From the NCBI RefSeq assembly GCF_000153165.2, contig NC_014472.1, positions 1,299,501-1,363,500 on the forward strand: DNA of 64,000 nt, written 5' to 3'. Source of the DNA: Maribacter sp. HTCC2170. GTDB taxonomy: Bacteria; Bacteroidota; Bacteroidia; Flavobacteriales; Flavobacteriaceae. Every line of letters begins with the position of its first letter. Position 1 is the stretch's first letter. The position numbers and the translations under genes are program-made. The notes below the pieces were generated by a model, which worked only from the letters and a program-made list of their open reading frames with translations, searched no databases and was not told where the DNA came from. Below are positions 1 to 7,196 of this stretch, in pieces.

Positions 1-293
1 CGCGAAAGGTGGTCCAGTGCATTAAATGGTTTAAAAAAGTCTTTTTCGCTGAGCGATTGCAAGGCCGGTTTGGAGATATTGATTTTGCAAAAAAATTCTG
101 GGAAGATCATATTTCCAATGTAAAGGCCTCTGTTCCAGAGGATAAATTATTGATTTACGATGTGCGAGATGGTTGGGGGCCACTTTGTAAGTTTTTAGGA
201 GTGCCAGAACCCGCAGAACCCCTACCCCATTTAAATAAAAAAGAGAATTTCAAAAAAATGCTGCCTAAGCTTATGAAGGGAGAGATGGTTTAA
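1..293 (+). CDS. Sulfotransferase family protein, C-terminal part (5' end outside window)
   Basis: The reading frame is open to the left edge of the window, so only about the last 96 residues are present. The tail, with the segment DGWGPLCKFLGVPEP followed by PHLNKKENF, resembles the C-terminus of P-loop sulfotransferases of the Sulfotransfer_4 type, where a DVRDGWGPLC(K/R)FL motif is recurrent. Such enzymes transfer sulfate from PAPS to a hydroxyl acceptor. The PAPS-binding N-terminal loop is not in view, so activity and substrate cannot be judged. The GTG at position 9 is an internal codon and not a convincing start. An MFS transporter gene follows after about 20 bases on the same strand; a functional link is not evident. 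Confidence 0.7.
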   Translation, partial: RKVVQCIKWFKKVFFAERLQGRFGDIDFAKKFWEDHISNVKASVPEDKLLIYDVRDGWGPLCKFLGVPEPAEPLPHLNKKENFKKMLPKLMKGEMV

Positions 294-313
294 TTCAGAT
301 TACAATTAAAACT

Positions 314-1480
314 ATGAACCCAGAAAGTAAGCAAGTAAAATTGGCATTATTGTTAGTGAGTAGTTTAACAATAATGTCAATGATAACGATATCGGCGTCT
401 TTACCCGATATGACAGATCATTTTAAATATCTTGATAATAGCGACAAATTGGTGAAATTCACCTTGTCATTTCCTGGTCTTTTTATTGCATTAAGTGCCA
501 TTATCGCAGGTATAGTGATTGATAAGGTGGGAAGGCTGAAACTATTGGGTGCGGCACTTTTTTTATATGCTGTTGGTGGTACGTCTGGATATTGGCTGGA
601 TAATCTATACCTAATATTAGTGGGAAGAGCCTTGTTAGGAATCTGTGTTGGTATATCCATGACCATAGTAACCACCTTAGTTGCCGATTACTACAAAGGG
701 CAAGCCAGACAGCAATTTGCCGGTTTGCAAATAGCGGTTATGTCATTGGGAGGTATTGTATTTATAACCCTTGGTGGCTTCCTGGCCGATGTTAGTTGGC
801 GTGTACCCTTTTTATTATATGCATTTTCCTTGCTTATATTGCCAGTTGCCTATAAGTATTTGAAGGAACCAAAGCGTGATGAACAGATCAATAAGACCAA
901 AGAAACCAAATCGCCGAATATTATCTGGTTTGTTTTCGTTAATGTTATGCTGATGTGGATTTTGTTTTTCATAATCCCGATTCAAATTCCTTTTCATCTC
1001 AAAGCTATTGGGGTTGAGTCAAATGGTTTAATAGGTATTGCTATTGCTTCAAGTACTTTTTTCTCTGCTGTGTCTGCAATAACATACGGCAAAATCAGTA
1101 AGTCATTGAACTTTAAACAAGTGTTTGTCATTGGCTATTTTATCATGGCCTTAGCCTTTCTAGTCTTAGCTTATAGCAATAGTTATTCAATGGTACTATT
1201 GGCTATGTTATTGGGAGGCCTAGGTATGGGCGTTATGATTCCAAATGCCAATGTTTGGGTGATGCAATTAGCCCCTATTGAAATTAGAGGAAGAGAAATA
1301 GGTAGACTTACAACATTCTGGTTTATGGGTCAATTTTTGTCACCATTATTGTTACTTCCCTTGCTAGATATTTTTGATCAAAAACAAATGTTTCTTATGG
1401 TTGCTGGGTTATTGGTGATTTTAAGTTTAATTTTTGTAGCTCTACTTATTACAGTGAAAAACAAGACTAGTCGAAATTAA
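314..1480 (+). CDS. Major facilitator superfamily (MFS) transporter
   Basis: This 388-residue, very hydrophobic protein has about 12 predicted membrane segments, the usual MFS length. The loop between helices 2 and 3 carries the MFS motif A in the form GIVIDKVGRLKLL, and a basic central loop (about residues 185-200, KEPKRDEQINKTKETK) separates the two six-helix halves. It should be an inner-membrane secondary transporter, drug/H+ antiporter-like by overall appearance. The substrate cannot be read from sequence. The ATG start follows the sulfotransferase stop by 20 bases, so the two may be co-transcribed. Confidence 0.85.
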   Translation: MNPESKQVKLALLLVSSLTIMSMITISASLPDMTDHFKYLDNSDKLVKFTLSFPGLFIALSAIIAGIVIDKVGRLKLLGAALFLYAVGGTSGYWLDNLYLILVGRALLGICVGISMTIVTTLVADYYKGQARQQFAGLQIAVMSLGGIVFITLGGFLADVSWRVPFLLYAFSLLILPVAYKYLKEPKRDEQINKTKETKSPNIIWFVFVNVMLMWILFFIIPIQIPFHLKAIGVESNGLIGIAIASSTFFSAVSAITYGKISKSLNFKQVFVIGYFIMALAFLVLAYSNSYSMVLLAMLLGGLGMGVMIPNANVWVMQLAPIEIRGREIGRLTTFWFMGQFLSPLLLLPLLDIFDQKQMFLMVAGLLVILSLIFVALLITVKNKTSRN

Positions 1481-1716
1481 ATATATAATTATGGAACCTA
1501 AAGATCCCAAATGATTTACCAAAAACTGCTCACCTACACCTTAGAAAAGTTGTTCGGTATTATACCATTTTGACCTTGGAACACCGCACATTTGTTTTTA
1601 TTGACTTGAGGCTCGCAATCCAAAAGGCATCACTGGTATTCGAACCAAATACGTTATATTTATCAGCTATGAAATGCCTGCAAGGCTTTCATTTTCCGCA
1701 GCAAACTCTACTATAG
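1481..1716. other. Intergenic stretch without a recognisable gene
   Basis: Together with the relic to its right this is the only stretch of more than 300 bases without an intact gene. I see no ORF of plausible coding character, no RNA gene and no terminator with a T-run. Read on the minus strand, short out-of-frame pieces could be the continuation of the broken lipoprotein gene at 1717-1872: one begins IVEFAAENESL, another reads NVFGSNTSDAFWIASLK. All are interrupted by stops. Confidence 0.4.
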
Positions 1717-1872
1717 TTAATGGTCTTGTCTTATTTTGGAGTACTTATTTGAGGCTGTATTGGGAGGTAAGATATGCTCTTTAGATCTACTATTGGATTT
1801 TTTTTGAGATGTTTTTATTGTCCCACAAGAGATAAACAGAAACGAAATTAAAACAAGGATCATCTTCTTCAT
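1717..1872 (-). pseudogene. Short lipoprotein ORF, probably the 5' remnant of a broken gene
   Basis: On the minus strand an ATG at 1872 opens a 51-residue frame that begins with a clear lipoprotein signal (MKKMILVLISFLFISCG, cysteine at residue 16). It then runs through a polar linker to a stop after KIRQDH. A lipoprotein signal with only about 35 residues of mature chain is unusual. Sequence downstream in other frames gives short coding-like fragments, which fits frameshift decay of a longer lipoprotein gene. The linker is reminiscent of flavobacterial NlpC/P60 lipoproteins, but no catalytic motif remains, so that identity is only a guess. It could also be a genuine small lipoprotein. Confidence 0.35.
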
Positions 1873-1913
1873 ATACGTATTTCTACTTTCTAACGAATAT
1901 AAATTTATAAAAA

Positions 1914-1940
1914 AAGGTCATACTTCAAAAGTATGACCTT
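1914..1940 (-). terminator. Intrinsic terminator downstream of tRNA-Asn
   Basis: This is a perfect 11-bp inverted repeat (1914-1924 pairing with 1930-1940) around a 5-base loop. On the minus strand the hairpin is followed directly by a run of T residues (the plus strand shows AAAAAAA just left of it). It lies 14 bases beyond the 3' end of the minus-strand tRNA gene, where a terminator is expected. Confidence 0.85.
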
Positions 1941-1953
1941 AATTAAAACTTTG

Positions 1954-2027
1954 CTCCCCCTCTTGGACTCGAACCAAGGACCCTCTGATTAACAGTCAGA
2001 TGCTCTAACCAACTGAGCTAAGGAGGA
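1954..2027 (-). tRNA. tRNA-Asn (anticodon GTT)
   Basis: The minus strand folds as a complete 74-nt cloverleaf. The acceptor stem is TCCTCCT/AGGGGGA with discriminator G, the D-arm contains AGCTCAGTTGGTTAGAGC, the anticodon stem is TCTGA/TCAGA around loop CTGTTAA, and the T-arm is CTTGG-TTCGAGT-CCAAG. The anticodon GTT (plus-strand bases 1991-1993) reads AAC/AAU, giving asparagine. The CCA end is not encoded, so it must be added after transcription. Confidence 0.97.
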
Positions 2028-2059
2028 ATTTATGCCGCTTTAATTACCTAAAGCGGGTG

Positions 2060-2090
2060 CAAATATAAATGTTTTTTCAAATACGCCCAA
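2060..2090 (-). promoter_or_regulatory. Bacteroidota-type promoter for tRNA-Asn
   Basis: On the minus strand, TTG (2090-2088) is followed after 20 bases by TATATTTG (2067-2060), a full match to the Bacteroidota -33/-7 pattern TTG...TAnnTTTG. It lies about 33 bases upstream of the tRNA 5' end, in the gap after the rseP stop. A perfect 8-bp inverted repeat (2035-2042 with 2049-2056) sits between promoter and tRNA, in the expected leader. Confidence 0.65.
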
Positions 2091-2106
2091 CAAAAAAATG
2101 CTTTCT

Positions 2107-3462
2107 CTATTTAAATAACCATTTATACAAATCATTACCGTTTGCAAAAAGCAATAATGCAATTAAAATGAAGAAGCCAATCATCTGGGCTGTCTCTAAA
2201 AATTTGTCGCTTGGTTTTCTTCCTGTAACCATTTCATATAGCAAAAATGCAACATGACCACCATCTAATGCAGGTATGGGTAGAATATTCATAAAAGCAA
2301 GAATAATGGATATAAATGCCGTGGTATTCCAGAATACCGGCCAATCCCACTTTTCAGGGAACAACCCTCCAATCGCAGCAAAACCACCTACCTCTTTATA
2401 GGCTCCAGTATCAGGATTGAAAATCTTTTTCATCCCCTTGATATAATTGTTCAAGGTGGTTACACCCTTATCTATACCAGCAGGAATAGACTCCATAAAG
2501 GAATACTTCTTGGTCTCAATATCAAAATATCCTCTTTCTGCAATTTCCTTCATTGTCAATGCCCCCAAAGCAATTCCTAAAGCCCCCTCATCACTAACCT
2601 TCGCAGTTATTGTTTCTAAGTTACCAGCAAGTCTTTTAACTGTAACTGTAATTTCTTTTCCTTTATTCTCTTCTAAAATAGGTTTTACCTCATCAAGGTA
2701 AGCGACATCTACATCATTGATTTTTACAACTTCATCGAATTTCTGAAAATCAATACCTGTGTTGATTGAGCCTTTGGATACTTCTTTAATTATAAAAGGA
2801 ACCCTAAGGTTTATAAATCTTACTTTTTCTTTATCCTCTGAAAGGGTAGATATAAAATCAACAGGTATTTGTTGATCAAACGTCCTACCGTCCCTAACAA
2901 TCGTCATGGTCTCCCCATAAACGATTTCAGGCAAAGTATTTCTAAATTCTTTGATCTTATTGCCGTCAACAGCCAAAATCTGGTCTCCTGTTTGTACACC
3001 AAGTTTATCACCAAGGGTCTTTTCAGTTACCCAAAATCCGTCCTTTAAACTATCAGCAGACACATATTCATCGCCATAGGCAAAAGCCAGTCCAACATAG
3101 ATTATAACAGCTAGTACAAAATTGACAGTAACACCACCCAACATAATAATCAATCGTTGCCAAGCCGGTTTACTTCTAAACTCCCATTCTTTTGGCTCTT
3201 CTTTCATAGCCTCGGTATCCATACTCTCATCAATCATACCGGCTATCTTAACGTAGCCTCCCAATGGTAACCAACCAATACCATAAACTGTCTCACCTAT
3301 TTTCTTTTTGAAAAGTGAAAACTTGATATCAAAGAACAGATAGAATTTTTCTACCCTTGTTTTGAATAATTTCGCAGGAATAAAATGCCCCAATTCGTGA
3401 AGCACAATCAAGAGAGAAAGACTTAAAAAGAATTGTATGACCTGTATAAGTATAGGACTCAT
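2107..3462 (-). CDS. rseP: RIP-type site-2 zinc metalloprotease RseP
   Basis: This 451-residue intramembrane protease has the zinc motif HELGH at residues 22-26 in the first membrane helix. It has a central PDZ region (LGDKLGVQTGDQILAVDG, then a second PDZ-like segment around the KGSINTG motif), and the C-terminal NILPIPALDGG motif supplies the third metal ligand. Length and order match E. coli RseP (450 residues). It cleaves membrane-anchored anti-sigma factors and leftover signal peptides in the inner membrane. A good promoter lies just upstream. The gene stands alone between tRNA-Asn and the divergent SCO gene. Its natural anti-sigma substrate here is unknown. Confidence 0.95.
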   Translation of the reverse strand: MSPILIQVIQFFLSLSLLIVLHELGHFIPAKLFKTRVEKFYLFFDIKFSLFKKKIGETVYGIGWLPLGGYVKIAGMIDESMDTEAMKEEPKEWEFRSKPAWQRLIIMLGGVTVNFVLAVIIYVGLAFAYGDEYVSADSLKDGFWVTEKTLGDKLGVQTGDQILAVDGNKIKEFRNTLPEIVYGETMTIVRDGRTFDQQIPVDFISTLSEDKEKVRFINLRVPFIIKEVSKGSINTGIDFQKFDEVVKINDVDVAYLDEVKPILEENKGKEITVTVKRLAGNLETITAKVSDEGALGIALGALTMKEIAERGYFDIETKKYSFMESIPAGIDKGVTTLNNYIKGMKKIFNPDTGAYKEVGGFAAIGGLFPEKWDWPVFWNTTAFISIILAFMNILPIPALDGGHVAFLLYEMVTGRKPSDKFLETAQMIGFFILIALLLFANGNDLYKWLFK

Positions 3463-3486
3463 TTATATTTTCTAAAATTGAACGAA

Positions 3487-3515
3487 CAAAAGTACACTTT
3501 TACAAGGTCTTACAA
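3487..3515 (-). promoter_or_regulatory. Bacteroidota-type promoter of rseP
   Basis: On the minus strand TTG (3515-3513), an 18-base spacer and TACTTTTG (3494-3487) match TTG-N18-TAnnTTTG. The box ends 24 bases before the rseP ATG at 3462, giving a short leader. Confidence 0.6.
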
Positions 3516-3620
3516 AAAGAAACTATAAGGACCGTTTTCTTTTTAAGAATATTTTAGCAGCTAGGCCTTGTATATTATTTGAAAGCTGAAAAAGTCTGCC
3601 GTACCTTTACAAAAAAGTTT

Positions 3621-4295
3621 ATGGGCTCATTTTTTGCCAAATATAAATTGTTCTTTATTGTATTCTCGATACTATCGATTATTATAATGTATCTTTTCTA
3701 TAATGCGCTACAACCTAAGAAGACATTGACAATTTATCAACCTTCAATGGTGAATGCCGAACTTGTGGACAGCACACTACAGCACGTAAAAAAGTACCAT
3801 ACCATAAGTGATTTTTCTCTTGTCAACCAAAATGGCAATACGATAACCCAAAATGATTATAAGGATAAAATATACATTGCCGATTTTTTCTTCACCACAT
3901 GCCCAACCATATGCCCAATAATGACCAAGAACATGGTCAAAATTCAAGAGCAAATCATAGAAGATGATGAGGTTTTACTACTATCACACTCGGTAACACC
4001 CATTATTGACTCGGTTGCCCAGTTGAAAAAATATGCCCTTGAAAAGGGAGTTATAGATGCTAAATGGAATTTGGTCACCGGTGATAAAAAACAAATTTAC
4101 GAACTTGCTCGAAAATCGTATTTGGCTGTCAAATCTGACGGCGATGGTGGACCTTACGATATGATCCATACCGAAAATTTTATGCTTATTGATAAAGAAA
4201 GAAGAATAAGAGGGTTTTATGATGGGACCAAAAGCGAAGATGTTGAGAAGTTGATGGAAGACCTCGATATTCTTAAAGCCTCATATTCACAATAA
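3621..4295 (+). CDS. SCO1/SenC family copper chaperone, membrane-anchored thioredoxin-fold protein
   Basis: An N-terminal membrane anchor (about residues 7-27) is followed by an SCO thioredoxin-like domain. The copper-binding CxxxC is in FFTTCPTICPIM and the conserved distal histidine is in MIHTENFMLID. SCO proteins deliver copper to, or keep reduced, the CuA site of cytochrome c oxidase on the outer face of the inner membrane. The frame is open further left from a TTG at 3579, but the ATG at 3621 begins right before the anchor helix and is the better start, giving 224 residues. It is divergent from rseP, and the iron operon follows 88 bases later, so this is a metal-handling neighbourhood. 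Confidence 0.9.
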   Translation: MGSFFAKYKLFFIVFSILSIIIMYLFYNALQPKKTLTIYQPSMVNAELVDSTLQHVKKYHTISDFSLVNQNGNTITQNDYKDKIYIADFFFTTCPTICPIMTKNMVKIQEQIIEDDEVLLLSHSVTPIIDSVAQLKKYALEKGVIDAKWNLVTGDKKQIYELARKSYLAVKSDGDGGPYDMIHTENFMLIDKERRIRGFYDGTKSEDVEKLMEDLDILKASYSQ

Positions 4296-4319
4296 ATTCT
4301 TCTCATATTTAGACAGGTT

Positions 4320-4354
4320 TTGCATTCCTATTTCACTTTTTTACTTTATTTTTG
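4320..4354 (+). promoter_or_regulatory. Promoter of the feoAB operon
   Basis: TTG (4320-4322) and TATTTTTG (4347-4354), 24 bases apart, fit the Bacteroidota -33/-7 pattern, though the spacer is at the long end. The box ends 29 bases before the feoA start. A TTTAGACA octamer (4308-4315) and an AATCTAAA octamer (4370-4377), the two halves of the palindrome found at 24458-24473, flank this promoter 54 bases apart. They may be iron-regulator half sites. Confidence 0.5.
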
Positions 4355-4383
4355 TCCTTACTTATAATCAATCTAAATAAAAA

Positions 4384-4620
4384 TTGATAGTAACGGTTGC
4401 AGACCTCAAACGTGGGGAACGAGGAATAATCAAGGAATTTGCTGAAGATATTCTGCCCATAAAACTTCTAGAATTGGGTTGTCTGCCGGGGAATGAGGTA
4501 GAATTGGTTCAAGTTGCACCTTTCAAAGATCCCATCTACATTAATGTCAATGGCTCGCATATAGCCATTAGAAGGTCAGTCGCAATTCAAATTGAATTGG
4601 AAATCATAACCCACGATTAG
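4384..4620 (+). CDS. feoA: FeoA ferrous iron transport protein
   Basis: This 78-residue cytoplasmic SH3-like protein is of normal FeoA length. It shows the family pattern: an N-terminal LKRGERGIIKEF strand-turn, the central LLELGCLPGNEVELVQVAPFKDP segment, and a C-terminal AIRRSVAIQIEL. FeoA binds and modulates FeoB. The start is a TTG; no in-frame ATG or GTG lies upstream before a stop, and the first residues match the family start. It ends 3 bases before feoB, so the two are co-translated. Confidence 0.92.
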   Translation: MIVTVADLKRGERGIIKEFAEDILPIKLLELGCLPGNEVELVQVAPFKDPIYINVNGSHIAIRRSVAIQIELEIITHD

Positions 4621-4623
4621 ACC

Positions 4624-6861
4624 ATGAGCAAACAAATAAATGTTGCACTCATTGGCAACCCAAATACGGGCAAAACTTCTGTTTTTAATCAACTTACGGG
4701 GCTTAATCAAAAAGTAGGTAACTATCCGGGAATCACTGTTGAGAAAAAAGAGGGGATTTGCAAATTACCTAGAGGGGTAAAAGCACACATATTGGATTTG
4801 CCAGGTACTTATAGTCTCAATACAACTTCTCTTGATGAAAGTGTGGCGGTAGAACTTTTGCTGAACAAAAATGACAAGGACCACCCTGATGTTGCTATTG
4901 TAATTTCCGATGTTGAAAACCTAAAACGAAACCTTCTATTATTCACCCAAATAAAAGACCTACAAATACCCACTATTCTTGTTATCAACATGGCAGACCG
5001 TATGTCTCGAAAGGGTATTACAGTGGATATTGAAAAGCTTGAAAAAAAACTCGATACCAAAGTTGCTTTAGTAAGTACCCGAAAAAATTCAGGAATAGAC
5101 AAGTTAAAAGAATTAATCGCAAACTATAAAAACCTTTCAGCAACATCAGTTGTAGACACAACAAAAATAGCCCCAGAATACTTTGAACGGCTAAAAACCA
5201 CATTCCCCAAAGAAGACCTATATAAGCTTTGGCTGGTAATAACCCAGGATGTGAACTTTATGCCCATCGAAAAGAACTTGATCAAAGAACATACTTCATT
5301 CGAGACCAAGTCAAAATCTGAACTAAAAAAGTTACAGCACAAAGAGACCATTTTAAGGTATCAATTTATTAGTTCTGCCTTAAAAAACACTTATAAAGTT
5401 GATGCTAACGCGGCCAAAGGCATAAAGGCAACTCTTGATAAAATATTGACACATAAGGTTTTTGGATATCTTATTTTTTTCGTCATACTACTGACGATTT
5501 TTCAAGCAATTTATGACTGGAGCAGCTATCCAATGGATTTCATTGACGAGTCATTTGCCTCAGCCAGTGAATGGGTCAAAAACTCTTTGCCAGCCGGGAT
5601 GTTAACCAACTTAATTGCCGAGGGAATTCTTTCCGGAATAGGCGGTATCGTAATCTTTATACCCCAAATAGCATTCTTGTTCTTGTTCATTTCATTATTG
5701 GAAGAGTCGGGTTATATGAGTAGAGTGGTCTTTTTAATGGATCGTATTATGCGCCCTTTTGGACTGAGTGGCAAGAGCGTGGTGCCCCTAATTTCGGGAA
5801 CGGCCTGCGCAATACCGGCAGTCATGGCAACCCGAACCATTGAAAATTGGAAAGAACGCCTTATTACTATTTTGGTAACCCCCTTTACTACTTGCTCCGC
5901 AAGGTTACCTGTGTACCTTATTATAATTGCATTGGTAATTCCTGAGGGTCGCTTTTTAGGCCTTAGTTTCCAAGCTTTAACACTAATGCTTTTATATTTA
6001 ATTGGGTTTGGTGCCGCGATTATCTCGGCCATGGTTTTAAACAAAGTTCTAAAAATAAAAAGCCGTACTTTTTTTGTAGTAGAAATGCCAAGTTACAAAC
6101 TTCCTCTTCTTAAAAATGTGGCCTATACAGTTTGGGAAAAAACAAAAAGTTTTGTTTTTGGCGCTGGTAAGATAATATTGGCCATTTCAATTGTTTTGTG
6201 GTTTTTGGGTTCTAACGGCATCACTGACAATTATAAAAACGCAGAATCGATTATTGAAGACAAAATTAATAACGAAGGATTTTCGTCATACAATCAAAAT
6301 GGAATAGAAGCTGAATTAATAGCTTACCAAAATGCATTGAACGACAGTATTGCCAATCAAGCTTATGACATTAACGCTACACAAGTAGCAGACTCAATAG
6401 GTAAATTCAGGAATGAATTATTTAAAAAAGCAAAGAATCAAGAAATAGCAAGTTACAAACTCGAAAACTCTTATATAGGCAATATGGGAAAGGCTATTGA
6501 GCCATTGGTTAAACCTTTAGGGTATGACTGGAAAATAGGCATTGCCCTGATTACGTCATTTGCAGCCAGAGAAGTTTTTGTTAGTACGTTGGCAACAATT
6601 TATAGTGTTGGTAGTGACGAGGAAGACACCATTAAACATCGAATGGCGGCAGAGGTCAACCAAGACAACAAAAAGCCGCTTTTTAATTTAGCCTCTGGTA
6701 TATCTTTATTGCTTTTTTATGCTTTTGCAATGCAGTGTATGAGTACATTGGCCATTGTAAAACGAGAAACAAACTCATGGAAATGGCCGGCTTCACAACT
6801 GGTTTTTATGAGTCTTTTTGCCTATATTGTTGCATTGATAGCTTATCAAATCCTAAAATAA
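4624..6861 (+). CDS. feoB: FeoB ferrous iron transporter with N-terminal G domain
   Basis: This 745-residue inner-membrane Fe(II) permease has a GTPase domain at the N-terminus: G1 GNPNTGKT at residues 11-18, G3 DLPGTYS near 58 and G4 NMAD near 121. A helical spacer domain follows, then two Gate regions (VVPLISGTACAIPAVMATR is in the first). A polar insertion of about 90 residues (from FLGSNGITDNYKNAES to ENSYIGNMGKAIEP) splits the second half, as is common in Bacteroidota FeoB. It works with feoA upstream and the 49-residue peptide downstream. Confidence 0.96.
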   Translation: MSKQINVALIGNPNTGKTSVFNQLTGLNQKVGNYPGITVEKKEGICKLPRGVKAHILDLPGTYSLNTTSLDESVAVELLLNKNDKDHPDVAIVISDVENLKRNLLLFTQIKDLQIPTILVINMADRMSRKGITVDIEKLEKKLDTKVALVSTRKNSGIDKLKELIANYKNLSATSVVDTTKIAPEYFERLKTTFPKEDLYKLWLVITQDVNFMPIEKNLIKEHTSFETKSKSELKKLQHKETILRYQFISSALKNTYKVDANAAKGIKATLDKILTHKVFGYLIFFVILLTIFQAIYDWSSYPMDFIDESFASASEWVKNSLPAGMLTNLIAEGILSGIGGIVIFIPQIAFLFLFISLLEESGYMSRVVFLMDRIMRPFGLSGKSVVPLISGTACAIPAVMATRTIENWKERLITILVTPFTTCSARLPVYLIIIALVIPEGRFLGLSFQALTLMLLYLIGFGAAIISAMVLNKVLKIKSRTFFVVEMPSYKLPLLKNVAYTVWEKTKSFVFGAGKIILAISIVLWFLGSNGITDNYKNAESIIEDKINNEGFSSYNQNGIEAELIAYQNALNDSIANQAYDINATQVADSIGKFRNELFKKAKNQEIASYKLENSYIGNMGKAIEPLVKPLGYDWKIGIALITSFAAREVFVSTLATIYSVGSDEEDTIKHRMAAEVNQDNKKPLFNLASGISLLLFYAFAMQCMSTLAIVKRETNSWKWPASQLVFMSLFAYIVALIAYQILK

Positions 6862-6862
6862 T

Positions 6863-7012
6863 ATGGCCACTCTTCAAGAAATCTTGGTTTACCTTATTGT
6901 ATTCATGGCATTTGGTTTTATTCTCAAGAAATTCTTTTTGCCAAAATCACTTTTTTCTACCAAAAAAGAATCCAAAAAAATCTGTGGGCAAGAAGATTGT
7001 GGTTGCCACTAA
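6863..7012 (+). CDS. FeoB-associated Cys-rich membrane protein
   Basis: This 49-residue ORF begins one base after the feoB stop. It has one membrane helix (about residues 6-22, ILVYLIVFMAFGFIL), a basic linker, and a C-terminal cysteine cluster CGQEDCGCH. Small single-helix peptides with a Cys-rich tail directly after feoB are a recognised family (FeoB-associated Cys-rich membrane protein, similar in position to FeoC in enterobacteria). The cysteines and final histidine could hold iron or sense redox state, which is inference. Position, helix and cysteines together make it a convincing gene despite its size. Confidence 0.85.
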   Translation: MATLQEILVYLIVFMAFGFILKKFFLPKSLFSTKKESKKICGQEDCGCH

Positions 7013-7196
7013 CTTTCCAGGTTTTAAATAAAGTACTTTTCGTTTTTAAATGATGTAACGAATCACAGTTTATATCGTCTACATACTTTGAGCATACTCT
7101 TAAAAAAAAGATAAATCTGTCATAAAGAAAATTAAAATATGACACACTTGATTTTTACTATGCTTTAGTTTGTCAACAACTAATCAATAATCAATC

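Noticed and set aside
3579-3620. Longer N-terminus of the SCO protein from a TTG
   Set aside because: The extra 14 residues are basic, precede the membrane anchor without known function, and the ATG at 3621 fits the family start better.
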